From Novosphingobium sp. MW5 (GTDB taxonomy: Bacteria > Pseudomonadota > Alphaproteobacteria > Sphingomonadales > Sphingomonadaceae), in assembly GCA_025938935.1 (NCBI GenBank), contig JAPCWB010000001.1:2604001-2668000 (forward strand): a stretch of 64,000 bases of DNA. The letters are read 5' to 3'. Numbering within the stretch: position 1 is the stretch's first letter; each line of letters begins with the position of its first letter. A program made the translations under genes and the position numbers. Shown piece by piece: positions 38,390 through 50,528 of this stretch. The notes under the pieces were generated by a model. It ran no database searches. It was given only the letters and a program-made list of their open reading frames with translations, and was not told the origin of the DNA.

Positions 38390-39292
38390 ATGGCCGAGGT
38401 TTCCGCACCGCTTTCATTCCAGGACATGATCCTGCGTCTCCATTCCTTCTGGAGCGCGCAGGGCTGCCTGATCCTGCAACCCTATGACATGCGTATGGGG
38501 GCAGGGACGTTCCATCCCGCCACCACGCTCCGCGCGCTGGGGCCTGAGCCATGGAAAGCCGCCTATGTGCAGCCGAGCCGCCGTCCGACCGATGGCCGCT
38601 ATGGCGAGAACCCGAACCGGCTGCAGCACTATTACCAGTATCAGGTGATCCTGAAGCCGAACCCGGAGAACCTGCAGGAACTCTACCTGCAGAGCCTTTC
38701 CGAGATTGGAGTTGATCCGCTGGCGCACGACATCCGCTTCGTCGAGGACGACTGGGAAAGCCCGACGCTCGGCGCGTGGGGGCTGGGCTGGGAAGTCTGG
38801 TGCGACGGGATGGAAGTCACCCAGTTCACCTATTTCCAGCAGGTCGGCGGGTTCGATTGCAAGCCGGTCGCGGGCGAACTGACCTACGGCCTCGAGCGCC
38901 TCGCCATGTACATTCAGGGCGTCGATAACGTCTATGACCTGCGCTTCAACAACGAAGGCGTGAGCTACGGCGACGTCTTCCTCGCCAACGAGCAGCAGCT
39001 TTCGAAGTACAACTTCGAGATTGCCGACACTGAGGCCCTGTTCAAAGGCTTCCAGCACGCCGAGGCCGAGTCCAAGCGCTGCATCGAGGCGGAAATCCCG
39101 CTCGCCGCCTATGACCAGGCGATCGAGGCGAGCCACCTGTTCAACCTGCTGCAGGCGCGCGGCGTCATCTCGGTGCAGGAACGCGCGAGCTACATCGGCC
39201 GGGTGCGCGATCTCGCCAAAGGATCGTGCCAGGCATGGATCGACAAGAACCGCGCCCAGTGGGAAGCGAAGTTTCCGGGGTGGACCATATGA
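38390..39292 (+). CDS. glyQ: Glycyl-tRNA synthetase alpha subunit
   Basis: Catalytic subunit of the bacterial alpha2beta2 glycyl-tRNA synthetase, 300 aa. The hallmark [25 protein letters not shown] is present near the N-terminus, and [20 protein letters not shown] supplies the class II core. ATG 38390 fits family length. It overlaps glyS as ATGA (39289-39292), so the subunits are translationally coupled. Confidence 0.97.
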   Translation: MAEVSAPLSFQDMILRLHSFWSAQGCLILQPYDMRMGAGTFHPATTLRALGPEPWKAAYVQPSRRPTDGRYGENPNRLQHYYQYQVILKPNPENLQELYLQSLSEIGVDPLAHDIRFVEDDWESPTLGAWGLGWEVWCDGMEVTQFTYFQQVGGFDCKPVAGELTYGLERLAMYIQGVDNVYDLRFNNEGVSYGDVFLANEQQLSKYNFEIADTEALFKGFQHAEAESKRCIEAEIPLAAYDQAIEASHLFNLLQARGVISVQERASYIGRVRDLAKGSCQAWIDKNRAQWEAKFPGWTI

Positions 39293-41406
39293 CCCGATTT
39301 CTATCGGAAATAAGCGCGAGCGATTTCCTCCTCGAACTGCGCTCGGAAGAAATTCCCGCCCGCATGCAGGCCGGCGCGCGCGCCGATCTGGAAAAGCTGT
39401 TCCGCAGGGAAATGGACGCCGCAGGTGTAGCCGTGGGCGAGGTCACCGTCTGGTCGACCCCGCGCCGCCTCGCGCTCATCGCCCGCGACCTGCCCGAAGC
39501 CACCGCTGCCGTTTCCGAGGAAGTCAAAGGCCCCCGCGTCGGCGCACCGCCGCAAGCGCTTGAAGGTTTCCTGCGCAAGACCGGCCTGACGGAAGACCAA
39601 CTGACCGAGCGTGACGGCGTGCTCTTCGCCATCAGCGAGAAGCCCGGCCGCGCCACCAGCGAAGTGCTGGCCGAAGCCATCCCCGCCATCGTCCGCGCTT
39701 TCCCCTGGCCCAAGTCACAGCGCTGGGGCGCCGCCTCGATCTCGACCGAAAGCACCCGCTGGGTCCGCCCCCTCTCGGGCATTGTCGCGATCTTCGGCGA
39801 AGACCTTGTCGCTTGCGAAGCCGGCGGTATCGCCTCGGGCTATGCCACCAAGGGCCACCGCTTCCACGCGCCGGGTGACATCACCATCGGTAGCGCGGCG
39901 GACTATCAGGAAAAGCTGCGCGCCTGTCATGTCCTTGTCGATCATGAAGAGCGCCAGGGCCTGATCCGCGAAATGGCCCGCGCCCGCGCGCTCGAGGCTG
40001 GCCTGACGCTGGTCGAGGACGAAGGACTGGTGATCGAGAATGCCGGCCTTACCGAATGGCCGGTGCCGCTGCTCGGCCGGTTTGACGAGGAATACCTCGA
40101 GGTTCCGCCCGAAGTCATCCAGCTCACCGCGCGGACCAACCAGAAATATTTCGTCTGCGAGGACGCCGCAGGCAAGCTCGCCAACGCCTTCGTCTGCACC
40201 GCCAATATCGAGGCGACGGATGGCGGCGCGGGCATCGTCGCGGGCAACCGCAAGGTGCTCGCCGCAAGGCTCAGCGACGCGCGTTTCTTCTGGCAGCAGG
40301 ATCGCAAGACCACGCTGGCGGAGCAGGCCAAGAAGCTTTCGCGGATCACCTTCCATGAGAAGCTGGGGACGGTCGCCGACAAGGTCGAACGCGTTGCCAA
40401 GCTGGCGCGCTGGCTGGTTGAAGAAGGCATCGTAAAGGGTGCCGCCGCCGATCAGGCCGAACTCGCCGCGCGGCTGTGCAAGGCCGATCTCGTCACCGAG
40501 ATGGTCGGCGAATTTCCCGAACTCCAAGGCCTGATGGGCGGCTACTACGCCCGTGCCGAAGGGCTGCCCGATGCCGTGGCCGATGCCATAGCCGATCACT
40601 ACAAGCCAGTCGGGCAGGGCGATGATGTACCAACCGCGCCGGTGACCGTGGCGGTAGCGCTGGCGGACAAGCTGGATACCATCCGCAGCTTCTTCGCGAT
40701 TGACGAAAAACCGACCGGATCGAAGGATCCGTTTGCACTTCGCCGCGCCGCTCTCGGCATCATCCAGATCATAACGACTAACGGCCTGCGCTTTGGCGTG
40801 GCCGAGGGCGATGTCCTCTCCTTCTTCGCCGACCGCCTCAAGGTCCAGCAGAAGGAAGCCGGTGTCCGTCACGACCTGATCGATGCCGTGTTCGCCCTCG
40901 GCGGCGAGGACGATCTCGTCCGTCTGCTCGCTCGCGTCCACGCGCTTCAGGCTTTTGTCGGCACTGAAGACGGCAAGAACCTCCTCGCTGGATACAAGCG
41001 CGCCGCGAACATCCTGAAGAAGGAAGGCGTAGAGACCGGCACCCGCATTCCGCGGGATGGCGAGGAAGATCCCTTTGCCAATGTCGACGATCCCGATGTC
41101 GCCTATGCCATGCGTGAGCGGGTGGCGGCGCACAAAGCGCTTTCCTACACGCCCGATCCGGCAGAAAAGGTGCTGATCGACGCGCTCGACGCTGCGGGAC
41201 CGCGTGCCGCTGCCGCAGTGGAGGCGGAGGACTTTGCCGGGGCCATGGCTGCTTTGGCGAGCCTGCGCGCGCCGATCGACGCCTTTTTTGACCAGGTGAC
41301 CGTCAACGATGCCGATCCCGCCAAGCGCTCTGCCCGTCTCGGACTGCTCTCGCAGTTCCGCGAAGCCGTGCACGGCGTTGCCGATTTCAGCCGCATCGAG
41401 GGATAA
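39289..41406 (+). CDS. glyS: Glycyl-tRNA synthetase beta subunit
   Basis: tRNA-recognition subunit of the tetrameric glycyl-tRNA synthetase, 705 aa. It starts with [23 protein letters not shown] and contains [20 protein letters not shown] and the HD-like [19 protein letters not shown] segment. A C-terminal anticodon-binding-like domain (DALR type) follows with [14 protein letters not shown] 39289 is set by the ATGA overlap with glyQ. No terminator is evident; the following 239 bases carry an unusual repeat cluster. Confidence 0.97.
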   Translation: MTRFLSEISASDFLLELRSEEIPARMQAGARADLEKLFRREMDAAGVAVGEVTVWSTPRRLALIARDLPEATAAVSEEVKGPRVGAPPQALEGFLRKTGLTEDQLTERDGVLFAISEKPGRATSEVLAEAIPAIVRAFPWPKSQRWGAASISTESTRWVRPLSGIVAIFGEDLVACEAGGIASGYATKGHRFHAPGDITIGSAADYQEKLRACHVLVDHEERQGLIREMARARALEAGLTLVEDEGLVIENAGLTEWPVPLLGRFDEEYLEVPPEVIQLTARTNQKYFVCEDAAGKLANAFVCTANIEATDGGAGIVAGNRKVLAARLSDARFFWQQDRKTTLAEQAKKLSRITFHEKLGTVADKVERVAKLARWLVEEGIVKGAAADQAELAARLCKADLVTEMVGEFPELQGLMGGYYARAEGLPDAVADAIADHYKPVGQGDDVPTAPVTVAVALADKLDTIRSFFAIDEKPTGSKDPFALRRAALGIIQIITTNGLRFGVAEGDVLSFFADRLKVQQKEAGVRHDLIDAVFALGGEDDLVRLLARVHALQAFVGTEDGKNLLAGYKRAANILKKEGVETGTRIPRDGEEDPFANVDDPDVAYAMRERVAAHKALSYTPDPAEKVLIDALDAAGPRAAAAVEAEDFAGAMAALASLRAPIDAFFDQVTVNDADPAKRSARLGLLSQFREAVHGVADFSRIEG

Positions 41407-41425
41407 AGGGGCTGCCAAAAAAGGC

Positions 41426-41513
41426 AATGTGTCACCCAAATCGGCTCAAGACATTGCAAAGGCAGCGAAAACACAGGGTGACACATTTTGCCGATGTGTC
41501 ACCTTTGTCACCC
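41426..41513. repeat. TGTGTCACC repeat cluster with 12-bp inverted repeat
   Basis: AATGTGTCACCC (41426-41437) and its exact complement GGGTGACACATT (41476-41487) form a 12-bp inverted repeat. Two further direct copies follow: ATGTGTCACC (41494-41503) and TTGTCACCC (41505-41513). A second inverted pair, GCAATGT/ACATTGC (41425-41431, 41451-41457), lies inside. The cluster sits in the glyS-ppdK gap and may be a regulator binding array for ppdK or a mobile remnant. Confidence 0.6.
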
Positions 41514-41604
41514 GCCACCGCGATGTCCGGGGTACGTTCTTTTGCTGCGATGCAAAAAGATATTTACTGACTCGCCAAGGTCCACGGGTTAGAGCGCCGC
41601 TCAC

Positions 41605-41639
41605 ACCGGCAACCCTTCCGCCGGTTCTGGAAATGGCGG
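41605..41639 (+). promoter_or_regulatory. Possible alternative hairpins in the ppdK leader
   Basis: ACCGGC/GCCGGT (41605-41610 with 41620-41625) and CCGCC/GGCGG (41618-41622 with 41635-41639) share bases 41620-41622 and cannot form together. The second stem lies directly in front of the ppdK ATG. A seven-codon upstream frame (41633-41656) overlaps the start. Regulation is speculative. Confidence 0.3.
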
Positions 41640-41645
41640 TTTTCC

Positions 41646-44297
<2,652 letters not shown>

Positions 44298-44317
<20 letters not shown>

Positions 44318-45032
44318 GGGTGAGGATCTCGAAGGTCTCAGTAACGCGGCCTTCGCTATCCGCCAGTGCGGCAAAGGCAGCCTCGGCCCGGGCTAGCGCG
44401 GCGCGGGACAGCGGCGGGCCTGGGTCCGTCAGCTGGTTGCCGAGGCCCTGGGCGCGAAGATCCGAGACGAGCCGGCGCAGACTGCCGTAGCGGACTTTGA
44501 GGCTGCGGCTATCGACAACCGGATCGGCAAAGCCGGCCCGTTGGAGCAGCTGCCCCCCGGCTCGGACATCCACCTGCGGGTGGAGCCGCGGGGCGGGGCG
44601 GTCACCGTCAGCGGCGAGCATGACCTCGCGCAGCACCGGCAACGATCCGGCGCCGAGCATGGTGACAAAGGCCAGCCCGCCCGGAGCGAGTGCCCGGCGG
44701 GCATGGATCAGGGCACCTGGCAGGTCGTTCGCGGTGTCGAGAGCGAAGGGGAGGGCGATCAGGTCGAAACCCTCGACCGGCCAGGGTTGTTCGGGATCGA
44801 GGATCGCATGCGAGGCGGCCGGCAAGGCGCGGGCTACGGCTCCGGTCGGGTCACCGGCCACCAATGTCCGCTCGGGTGAGTGGCGGAGGAAAGCGAGGCG
44901 ATCCAGAAGGTCATCTGCCGCGTCCTCGGCAAGATATCGGGCGGGATCGGGGCCTTGCTGCGCGCGCTCAGCCCGGTTTTGCGCCAGTCGGCGGCGTGAC
45001 GGGGAAAAGATCGCGGGAGGAGCGGCGGCCAT
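44298..45032 (-). CDS. SAM-dependent methyltransferase-like protein (NDUFAF5/BioC-like)
   Basis: 244 aa. The N-terminus IFSPSRRRLAQNRAERA resembles the IFDRR-type start of the NDUFAF5 family, often found beside comF in alphaproteobacteria. A Rossmann-like region follows (LIALPFALDTANDLPGALIHARRALAPGGLAFVTMLG). However, the usual glycine-rich SAM motif I is poorly visible around residue 55 (TLVAGDPTG). In relatives the family modifies a complex I subunit or is a biotin-pathway homologue; activity here is uncertain. It is divergent from comF and overlaps the ppdK 3' end by 20 bases. Confidence 0.8.
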
Positions 45033-45084
45033 AGGCGGCTCCTGCCTTGCGCCGCGGCCCGGCGCAAGCGATAGTCGGCAAACC

Positions 45085-45888
45085 ATGCAGGTGCCTGCCG
45101 CTATCGCCCCGATCGTCGACCTGATCTTCCCGCCGCGTTGCCCGCTGTGCGGCGAGGGACTGTCGGAGCAGGTGGGCCTATGCATGTCGTGCTGGAGCGA
45201 GCTGGCGATCCCGGGGACGCCTTGCTGCTCACTCTGCCAGCGACCTTTCCCCGACGGCATGCCTGACGGCACGGTTTGCGCGCCGTGCCTTGCCGATCCT
45301 CCCAAGCACGACGGGATCGCGGCCGGCACGCTCTACAACGATGCGTCGCGCAAGCTGGTGCTCGCCTTCAAGCACGGGCATCGAATTGCCCTGGCCCCCT
45401 TCCTGTCCCGCATCATGGCCGCGCGGCTCGGCGATATTGGGTCAGACTGGATCATAGTGCCGGTGCCTCTGCATCGCTGGCGGCTCTGGCGGCGCGGGTT
45501 TAATCAGGCGGCAATCCTGGCGCGGGAAATCGCGCATGCCCGAGGCGCGCGGCTGCTGGTCGATGGGCTTGAGCGACACCGCCAGACGCCGAGTCTTGGA
45601 GGCCTTGGCCGCAAGGCTCGCGCCCGTGCTCTGAGCGGTGCCATCCGAATCAACCCGCGACATGCCGCGAGCATGAAGGGCGCAAAGGTTGTCTTGGTGG
45701 ACGACGTCTTCACCAGCGGCGCAACCAGTTCGGCCTGCGTCTCCGTTCTGCGCCGTGCCGGGGCGGAGCGGGTGCGCATATCCTGCTTTGCGCGTGTGCT
45801 GGACGAGGCCTTGCCGCATGCGGAGGATGCCACACAAACGAAAACGTCCGGAACCGAAGTCCCGGACGTTCTCGTGACGAAACTCTAA
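45085..45888 (+). CDS. comF: ComF family protein (double zinc ribbon and PRTase)
   Basis: 267 aa. The N-terminal zinc-ribbon has CPLCGEGL, CMSCWSEL, CCSLCQRPF and CAPCLADPP. A type I phosphoribosyltransferase-like fold follows, with WIIVPVPLHRWRLWRRGFNQA and the PRPP loop VVLVDDVFTSGATSSA. ComF proteins are linked to DNA uptake in competent bacteria; in proteobacteria the role is less clear. ATG 45085 is the first in-frame start after the divergent methyltransferase. A long hairpin (45838-45875) sits inside the last 20 codons. Confidence 0.93.
   Translation: MQVPAAIAPIVDLIFPPRCPLCGEGLSEQVGLCMSCWSELAIPGTPCCSLCQRPFPDGMPDGTVCAPCLADPPKHDGIAAGTLYNDASRKLVLAFKHGHRIALAPFLSRIMAARLGDIGSDWIIVPVPLHRWRLWRRGFNQAAILAREIAHARGARLLVDGLERHRQTPSLGGLGRKARARALSGAIRINPRHAASMKGAKVVLVDDVFTSGATSSACVSVLRRAGAERVRISCFARVLDEALPHAEDATQTKTSGTEVPDVLVTKL
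45838..45875 (-). terminator. Terminator-like hairpin inside the 3' end of comF, oriented against it
   Basis: Arms 45838-45851 and 45862-45875 pair over 14 bp with one mismatch. On the minus strand the loop region closes with a UUCG tetraloop and the stem is followed by TTTTCGTTT, the form of an intrinsic terminator. No minus-strand gene lies to its right, so it would stop antisense transcription into comF. Confidence 0.5.
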
Positions 45889-46176
45889 AGCGCCGGTTGC
45901 CCGGTTTCGACAAGCGCCCCCACGCTCGTCTCGCCCTAAACCCTCATTTTGGTCCGACCTGCCTGTAGTGGGGCGATCGATACCATTCCCTGCACCTTGG
46001 CGTCTTGCGACGCCGCCAGTTACGGCGGGGCAGCCTCCCAGCTGCGCAGTCTGTTTCTTCGACAACGCGGCGAAAGGAAAGCGGCAAGCGGCAGCGCAAT
46101 GGATTTTGCCTCGCACATGTGGTTATCGTGCAACAAGCATTGCGCACAATGAGCCTTTTCCAGCAGAAAGTTTCAG

Positions 46177-46548
46177 ATGACCGACATCTCCACGCCAGAC
46201 CGCGAGCAGGGTACCGCTTTCATGCCGAAGTTCGACGCAAGCGGCTTGCTGACGGCGGTTGCAGTTGATGCTTCTGATGGCACTGTGCTCATGCTCGCGC
46301 ACATGGATGCGGAAGCGCTCGCCAAGACACGTGAAACGGGTTTCGCGCACTTTCATTCGCGGTCCCGCGGCCGGTTGTGGATGAAGGGCGAGAGCTCGGG
46401 CCACGTGCTCAAGGTCGAAGGGATTCTGGTCGACTGCGACCAGGATGCAATCGTCCTGCAATGCACGCCCGCTGGCCCTGCATGCCACACGCTCGCACCA
46501 TCATGCTTCTACCGCCGGCTGGAGGGCGACAGGCTCCAACGAGTCTAG
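46177..46548 (+). CDS. hisI: Phosphoribosyl-AMP cyclohydrolase
   Basis: Third enzyme step of histidine synthesis, opening the adenine ring of PR-AMP; 123 aa. The family motifs are [38 protein letters not shown] and the metal-binding [12 protein letters not shown], followed by GPACHT. It stands alone, without other his genes. The 288 bases between it and comF show no gene and no clear signal. Confidence 0.95.
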   Translation: MTDISTPDREQGTAFMPKFDASGLLTAVAVDASDGTVLMLAHMDAEALAKTRETGFAHFHSRSRGRLWMKGESSGHVLKVEGILVDCDQDAIVLQCTPAGPACHTLAPSCFYRRLEGDRLQRV

Positions 46549-46577
46549 TTGACGTTTACGTAAAGGTAAGTCATAAG
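46549..46577 (+). promoter_or_regulatory. LiuR-type promoter with TTTACGTAAA operator, near-leaderless
   Basis: -35 TTGACG (46549-46554) and -10 CATAAG (46572-46577) are 17 bases apart. The spacer begins with the perfect palindrome TTTACGTAAA (46555-46564), close to the known LiuR/PsrA-like operator. The start codon ATG 46585 lies about where transcription should begin. Confidence 0.75.
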
Positions 46578-46584
46578 GCGAGGC

Positions 46585-47028
46585 ATGGCCAGTCTCGCAA
46601 CGCTCCCCCATGCCGGTGCTCACCTCGACCGTCCCGATGCGCTCGACCGTGAGCAGTTCACCATTTCAGACCTGACCGCCGAATTCGGCGTGACGGCCCG
46701 CGCGCTTCGTTTTTACGAGGACGAAGGGCTGATCTCACCGACACGGCAGGGACTTGCGCGTATCTATTCGAAGCGCGACCGCGCGAGGCTCGCCTGGATC
46801 CTGCGCGCCAAGAATGTCGGCTTCAGCCTGACCGAAGTGCGCGAGATGATCGATCTTTATGATCTGGGCGACGGTCGTGTCGAACAGCGCCGAGTTACGG
46901 CTGAACGTTGCCGCGCCCGCATCGAACAGATGGAGCGCCAGCGCGCCGATCTCGACGCGGCCATCGCAGAGCTGTCTGCCTTCGTCGAACAGATCGAATC
47001 GCTCGAGCTGCCGCTCAAGAAAAACTGA
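46585..47028 (+). CDS. MerR family regulator, LiuR-like
   Basis: 147 aa. The winged helix covers about residues 22-90 (FTISDLTAEFGVTARALRFYEDEGLISPTRQGLARIYSKRDRARLAWILRAK), followed by the coiled-coil dimer helix. It lacks metal-binding Cys pairs, and resembles LiuR-type regulators of leucine and acyl-CoA degradation. The acyl-CoA dehydrogenase gene follows 24 bases later. An operator with TTTACGTAAA lies directly upstream, so it probably controls itself and the dehydrogenase. Confidence 0.9.
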   Translation: MASLATLPHAGAHLDRPDALDREQFTISDLTAEFGVTARALRFYEDEGLISPTRQGLARIYSKRDRARLAWILRAKNVGFSLTEVREMIDLYDLGDGRVEQRRVTAERCRARIEQMERQRADLDAAIAELSAFVEQIESLELPLKKN

Positions 47029-47052
47029 CAAGACAAGAGAGGTCCACACCCC

Positions 47053-48855
47053 ATGCCCATCTTCAAGGCCCCGACCCGCGATTCGCGTTTCGTCATCAAC
47101 GAAGTGCTCAAGCTCGAAAGCTACGGCAACCTGCCGGGGTTCGAGAATGCCAGCGCCGATGTGGTCGACACTGTGGTCGAGGAACTCGGCAAGTTCGTCA
47201 CCGAAGTGGTCGCGCCGATCAATCTCTCGGGCGACCAGGAAGGCTGCAAGCGCAACCCCGACGGCACCGTGACGACACCGAAGGGCTTCAAGGAAGCCTA
47301 CGAAGCCTTCGTCGATTCGGGCTGGGGCACATTGTCGCAGCCCGAGGAACTGGGCGGGCAGGGCATGCCGCACGTGCTGGGCTTGCTGCTCGAGGAATAC
47401 CTCGTCTCGGCGAACCAGTCCTTCGCGATGTATTCGGGCCTGACCAGCGGCGCTGTGGCTGCGGTGAAGGCCAAGGGATCGCCTGAGCAGCAGCAGACCT
47501 ACCTGCCGAAGATGATCTCCGGCCAGTGGACCGGAACCATGAACCTGACCGAGCCACACTGCGGCACCGACCTCGGCATGATCCGCACCAAGGCCGTGCC
47601 GAACGGCGATGGGTCCTATGCGATCACTGGCACCAAGATCTTCATCTCGGCCGGCGAACATGACTTGGCCGAGAACATCATCCATCTCGTTCTCGCAAAA
47701 ACGCCCGACGCGCCCGATTCGGTGAAGGGCATCTCGCTGTTCATCGTGCCGAAATTCCTGCTTGATGCCGATGGCAACCCCGGCGAGCGTAACCCTGTTT
47801 CCTGCGGCTCGATCGAGCACAAGATGGGCATTCACGGCAACGCCACCTGCGTGCTCAACTATGACGGCGCCAAGGGCTGGATGGTCGGCGAGGAAAACAA
47901 GGGCCTTGCCGCCATGTTCATCATGATGAACGCGGCCCGCATTGGCGTGGGCATCCAGGGTCTGGGGCAGGCGGAAGCTGCCTATCAGAACGCGGTGGCC
48001 TATGCCGGCGAACGCCGTCAGGGCCGGGCGCTGACCGGGCCGGTCGATCCGCAGCAGAAGGCTGACCTGCTCTTCGTCCATCCGGATGTCCGCCGCATGC
48101 TGATGGATGCCAAGGCCTTCACCGAGGGTATGCGCATGCTTGCCATGTGGGGCGGCCTGCTCGTCGATCTGGCGCACAAGTCAGCGAGCGAAGAGGAACG
48201 CGCCGATGCCGATGCGCTGATCAGCCTGTTGACCCCGGTGATCAAGGGTTACGGCACCGACAAGGGCTTCGACACGGCGGTCAATATGCAGCAAGTTTTC
48301 GGCGGCCACGGTTACATCGAGGAACATGGCATGAGCCAGTTCGTTCGCGATGCCCGCATTGCCATGATCTATGAAGGTGCCAACGGCGTGCAGGCCATGG
48401 ACCTCGTCGGCCGCAAGCTGGCGATGAACGGCGGCAAGGCAATCCGGGCCTTCTTCGCCATGGTCGATGCGGAATGTGCCGAAGCCAAGAGTGACGAACG
48501 CCTGGCCGACCTGGCGGGCCGCGTCGAAAAGGCAAATGGGGAACTGAAGGCCGCGACTATGTGGCTGATGCAGAACGGCATGGCCAACCCGAACAACGCG
48601 GGTGCGGGCGCGCATCATTACATGCACATCATGGGCATCGTCACGCTTGGTCTGATGTGGGTCCGCATGGGCAAGGCAGCGTCGGCGGCGCTGGCAGCGG
48701 GAACCGGCGACGCGGCGTTCTACGAAGCCAAGCTGGTCACCGCGAAGTATTACGGCGAACGCTTCACGCCCGATGCCGGTGCGTTGCGCCGCAAGATGGA
48801 AGCCGGCAGCGAAACGATGATGACCCTGCCGCTGGAAGCCTTCGCTACTGCCTGA
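47053..48855 (+). CDS. Acyl-CoA dehydrogenase with C-terminal domain (DmdC/FadE-like)
   Basis: An FAD enzyme that introduces the trans-2 double bond into an acyl-CoA; 600 aa. The N-terminal extension seen in DmdC-type enzymes precedes the core. The FAD/substrate motifs are TGTMNLTEPHCGTDLGMIRTKA and ITGTKIFISAGEHDLAENI. The catalytic Glu lies in MIYEGANGVQAMDLVGRKL. A C-terminal helical domain of the long ACAD family follows. The substrate is unknown; candidates are medium-chain or methylthio-propionyl-CoA. It is followed by a bidirectional hairpin. Confidence 0.95.
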   Translation: MPIFKAPTRDSRFVINEVLKLESYGNLPGFENASADVVDTVVEELGKFVTEVVAPINLSGDQEGCKRNPDGTVTTPKGFKEAYEAFVDSGWGTLSQPEELGGQGMPHVLGLLLEEYLVSANQSFAMYSGLTSGAVAAVKAKGSPEQQQTYLPKMISGQWTGTMNLTEPHCGTDLGMIRTKAVPNGDGSYAITGTKIFISAGEHDLAENIIHLVLAKTPDAPDSVKGISLFIVPKFLLDADGNPGERNPVSCGSIEHKMGIHGNATCVLNYDGAKGWMVGEENKGLAAMFIMMNAARIGVGIQGLGQAEAAYQNAVAYAGERRQGRALTGPVDPQQKADLLFVHPDVRRMLMDAKAFTEGMRMLAMWGGLLVDLAHKSASEEERADADALISLLTPVIKGYGTDKGFDTAVNMQQVFGGHGYIEEHGMSQFVRDARIAMIYEGANGVQAMDLVGRKLAMNGGKAIRAFFAMVDAECAEAKSDERLADLAGRVEKANGELKAATMWLMQNGMANPNNAGAGAHHYMHIMGIVTLGLMWVRMGKAASAALAAGTGDAAFYEAKLVTAKYYGERFTPDAGALRRKMEAGSETMMTLPLEAFATA

Positions 48856-48862
48856 TGACGAA

Positions 48863-48890
48863 GACGGGCAGGCTATGCGGCCTGCCTGTC
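48863..48890. terminator. Bidirectional terminator-like hairpin
   Basis: GACGGGCAGGC (48863-48873) and GCCTGCCTGTC (48880-48890) pair over 11 bp with one imperfect step and a six-base loop between the convergent acyl-CoA dehydrogenase and dienelactone hydrolase genes. It is followed by only a weak T tract. Confidence 0.65.
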
Positions 48891-48900
48891 ATTCTAAGAA

Positions 48901-49614
48901 TTATGCGACGGGGCCAAAAACCTCGTCGCATAATGCCATCAGTGCGGCCCAAGATTGGCGGTCAGCGCTCGCATCATAAGCAATCGCGGCCATCCCGCGC
49001 GCGTCACTTCCCGGATCGGTGAAGCCGTGTTTTACGCCGCTATAGGCGTGGAAATGCCAGTTCGCGCCAACGGCATCCATTTCTTCCCAGAACGCGATTA
49101 CCTGATCTCGCGGAACCATGGGATCGGCATCGCCATGGCAGATCAGCACGCGCGGCGAGATTGTCTTGTCGGCTTTGCGTTCCGTCGAGAGGATGCCGTG
49201 GAAACTGGCGACAAGGGCCAGATCCTCTCCGGCCCGGGCCATTTCGAGCACGGCCTGCCCACCCATGCAATAGCCGGCGGCGCCGAGTCTAAGGCCCTGT
49301 GCTTCGGGTATCTGGCGCAGGGTTGCGACTGCCGCAGACAATCTCCTCCGATAGGCGTCAACGTCCGCGCGGAGTTTGTCAGCCAGTGGCCGCGAAGCCT
49401 CGAAACTGGGGACCGGTTCGCCATAGAAATCGGCAATCAGGGCGACAAATCCCGCCTCGGCCAGCATCAGCGCGCGGCGCTCGATGGCAGGCGTTACGTT
49501 CGCGATCGTCGGGCATACTACAATGGCACCGCGCACTGGACTGGTCGGCAAAGCCAGCCAGCCCGTTAGCGCGGTGTCGCCATCCTTGTATGGGACCTCT
49601 GTGAGGCTGCTCAT
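48901..49614 (-). CDS. Dienelactone hydrolase family protein
   Basis: An alpha/beta hydrolase of 237 aa. The nucleophile is the Cys of [12 protein letters not shown], as in dienelactone hydrolases. The catalytic Asp lies in [17 protein letters not shown] and His in [13 protein letters not shown]. Members hydrolyse dienelactones or other small esters; the substrate here is unknown. ATG 49614 overlaps the cysK stop as ATGA, so it is the third gene of the MFS-cysK-DLH operon. Confidence 0.92.
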   Translation of the reverse strand: MSSLTEVPYKDGDTALTGWLALPTSPVRGAIVVCPTIANVTPAIERRALMLAEAGFVALIADFYGEPVPSFEASRPLADKLRADVDAYRRRLSAAVATLRQIPEAQGLRLGAAGYCMGGQAVLEMARAGEDLALVASFHGILSTERKADKTISPRVLICHGDADPMVPRDQVIAFWEEMDAVGANWHFHAYSGVKHGFTDPGSDARGMAAIAYDASADRQSWAALMALCDEVFGPVA

Positions 49615-50528
49615 TCGGGCAGGAAATCTGGCACTGACAGGTAACGCTCGCCCGTATCGTAATTGAATCCAAGCACGCGGCTGCCGGCCGGCAGTTCCTT
49701 CAGCTTCTGCGCAACGGCCGCAAGGGTTGCGCCCGAACTGATTCCCACCAGCATACCTTCCTTGGTCGCGCATTGACGCGCCCATTCCTTGGCATCGGCG
49801 GGATCGACCTGGATGGCACCGTCAATCGATTGGGTATGAAGGTTGCCGGGAATGAAGCCCGCGCCGATGCCCTGGATCGGGTGAGGGGCGGGCTGGCCAC
49901 CCGAGATGACCGGCGACAGGGTCGGTTCGACAGCATAGGCCTTCATGTTCGGCCATGCCTTCTTGAGCGTTTCGGCACAGCCGGTCAGGTGGCCGCCGGT
50001 ACCAACGCCGGTGATCAGCGCATCGACCGGTGTGTCGGCAAAATCGGCGAGGATTTCCTGCGCGGTAGTCCGGACGTGGACGTCGATGTTCGCCGGGTTT
50101 TCGAACTGCTGGGGCATCCAGCTTCCCGGGATTTCAGCGAGCAATTCCTGTGCGCGCGCAATCGCGCCCTTCATGCCCTTTTCCCGAGGAGTAAGATCGA
50201 AGCTGGCGCCATAGGCAAGCATGAGGCGTCGACGCTCAAGCGACATCGATTCGGGCATGACGAGGATCAGCTTGTAGCCCTTCACCGCCGCCGCCATGGC
50301 AAGGCCGATGCCGGTGTTGCCGCTGGTCGGCTCGACGATCGTGCCGCCGGGCTTAAGGTTGCCGTCGGCTTCCGCCGCCTCGATCATGGCGAGGCCGATG
50401 CGGTCCTTGATCGACCCGCCGGGATTGGCGCGCTCGCACTTGATCCATACCTCGTGGTCAGGAAACAGCCGTGAGAGACGGACGTGCGGGGTGTTACCGA
50501 TGGTGGCGAGGATCGAATCGACCTTCAT
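49611..50528 (-). CDS. cysK: Cysteine synthase A (O-acetylserine sulfhydrylase)
   Basis: PLP enzyme making cysteine from O-acetylserine and sulfide; 305 aa. The cofactor Lys41 is in [14 protein letters not shown], the substrate loop is [17 protein letters not shown], and the glycine-rich phosphate loop is [11 protein letters not shown]. The C-terminus is that of CysK. It overlaps the MFS gene and the dienelactone hydrolase gene by four bases each. A cysteine or sulfur link of the transporter is only inferred from this coupling. Confidence 0.96.
   Translation of the reverse strand: MKVDSILATIGNTPHVRLSRLFPDHEVWIKCERANPGGSIKDRIGLAMIEAAEADGNLKPGGTIVEPTSGNTGIGLAMAAAVKGYKLILVMPESMSLERRRLMLAYGASFDLTPREKGMKGAIARAQELLAEIPGSWMPQQFENPANIDVHVRTTAQEILADFADTPVDALITGVGTGGHLTGCAETLKKAWPNMKAYAVEPTLSPVISGGQPAPHPIQGIGAGFIPGNLHTQSIDGAIQVDPADAKEWARQCATKEGMLVGISSGATLAAVAQKLKELPAGSRVLGFNYDTGERYLSVPDFLPE

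Noticed and set aside
39715..41439. Open frame antisense to glyS
   Set aside because: Fully covered by glyS, no ribosome binding site or family signature.
41426..41513. CRISPR array
   Set aside because: Repeat units are only 9-12 bases, in both orientations and with irregular spacing.
41580..41645. tRNA-like gene before ppdK
   Set aside because: Some tRNA-like words occur (GGTTAGAGC, GGTTC), but no acceptor or anticodon stem can be closed.
45889..46176. Short frames between comF and hisI
   Set aside because: Several overlapping frames of about 60-80 codons occur on both strands; none has a domain or a supported start.
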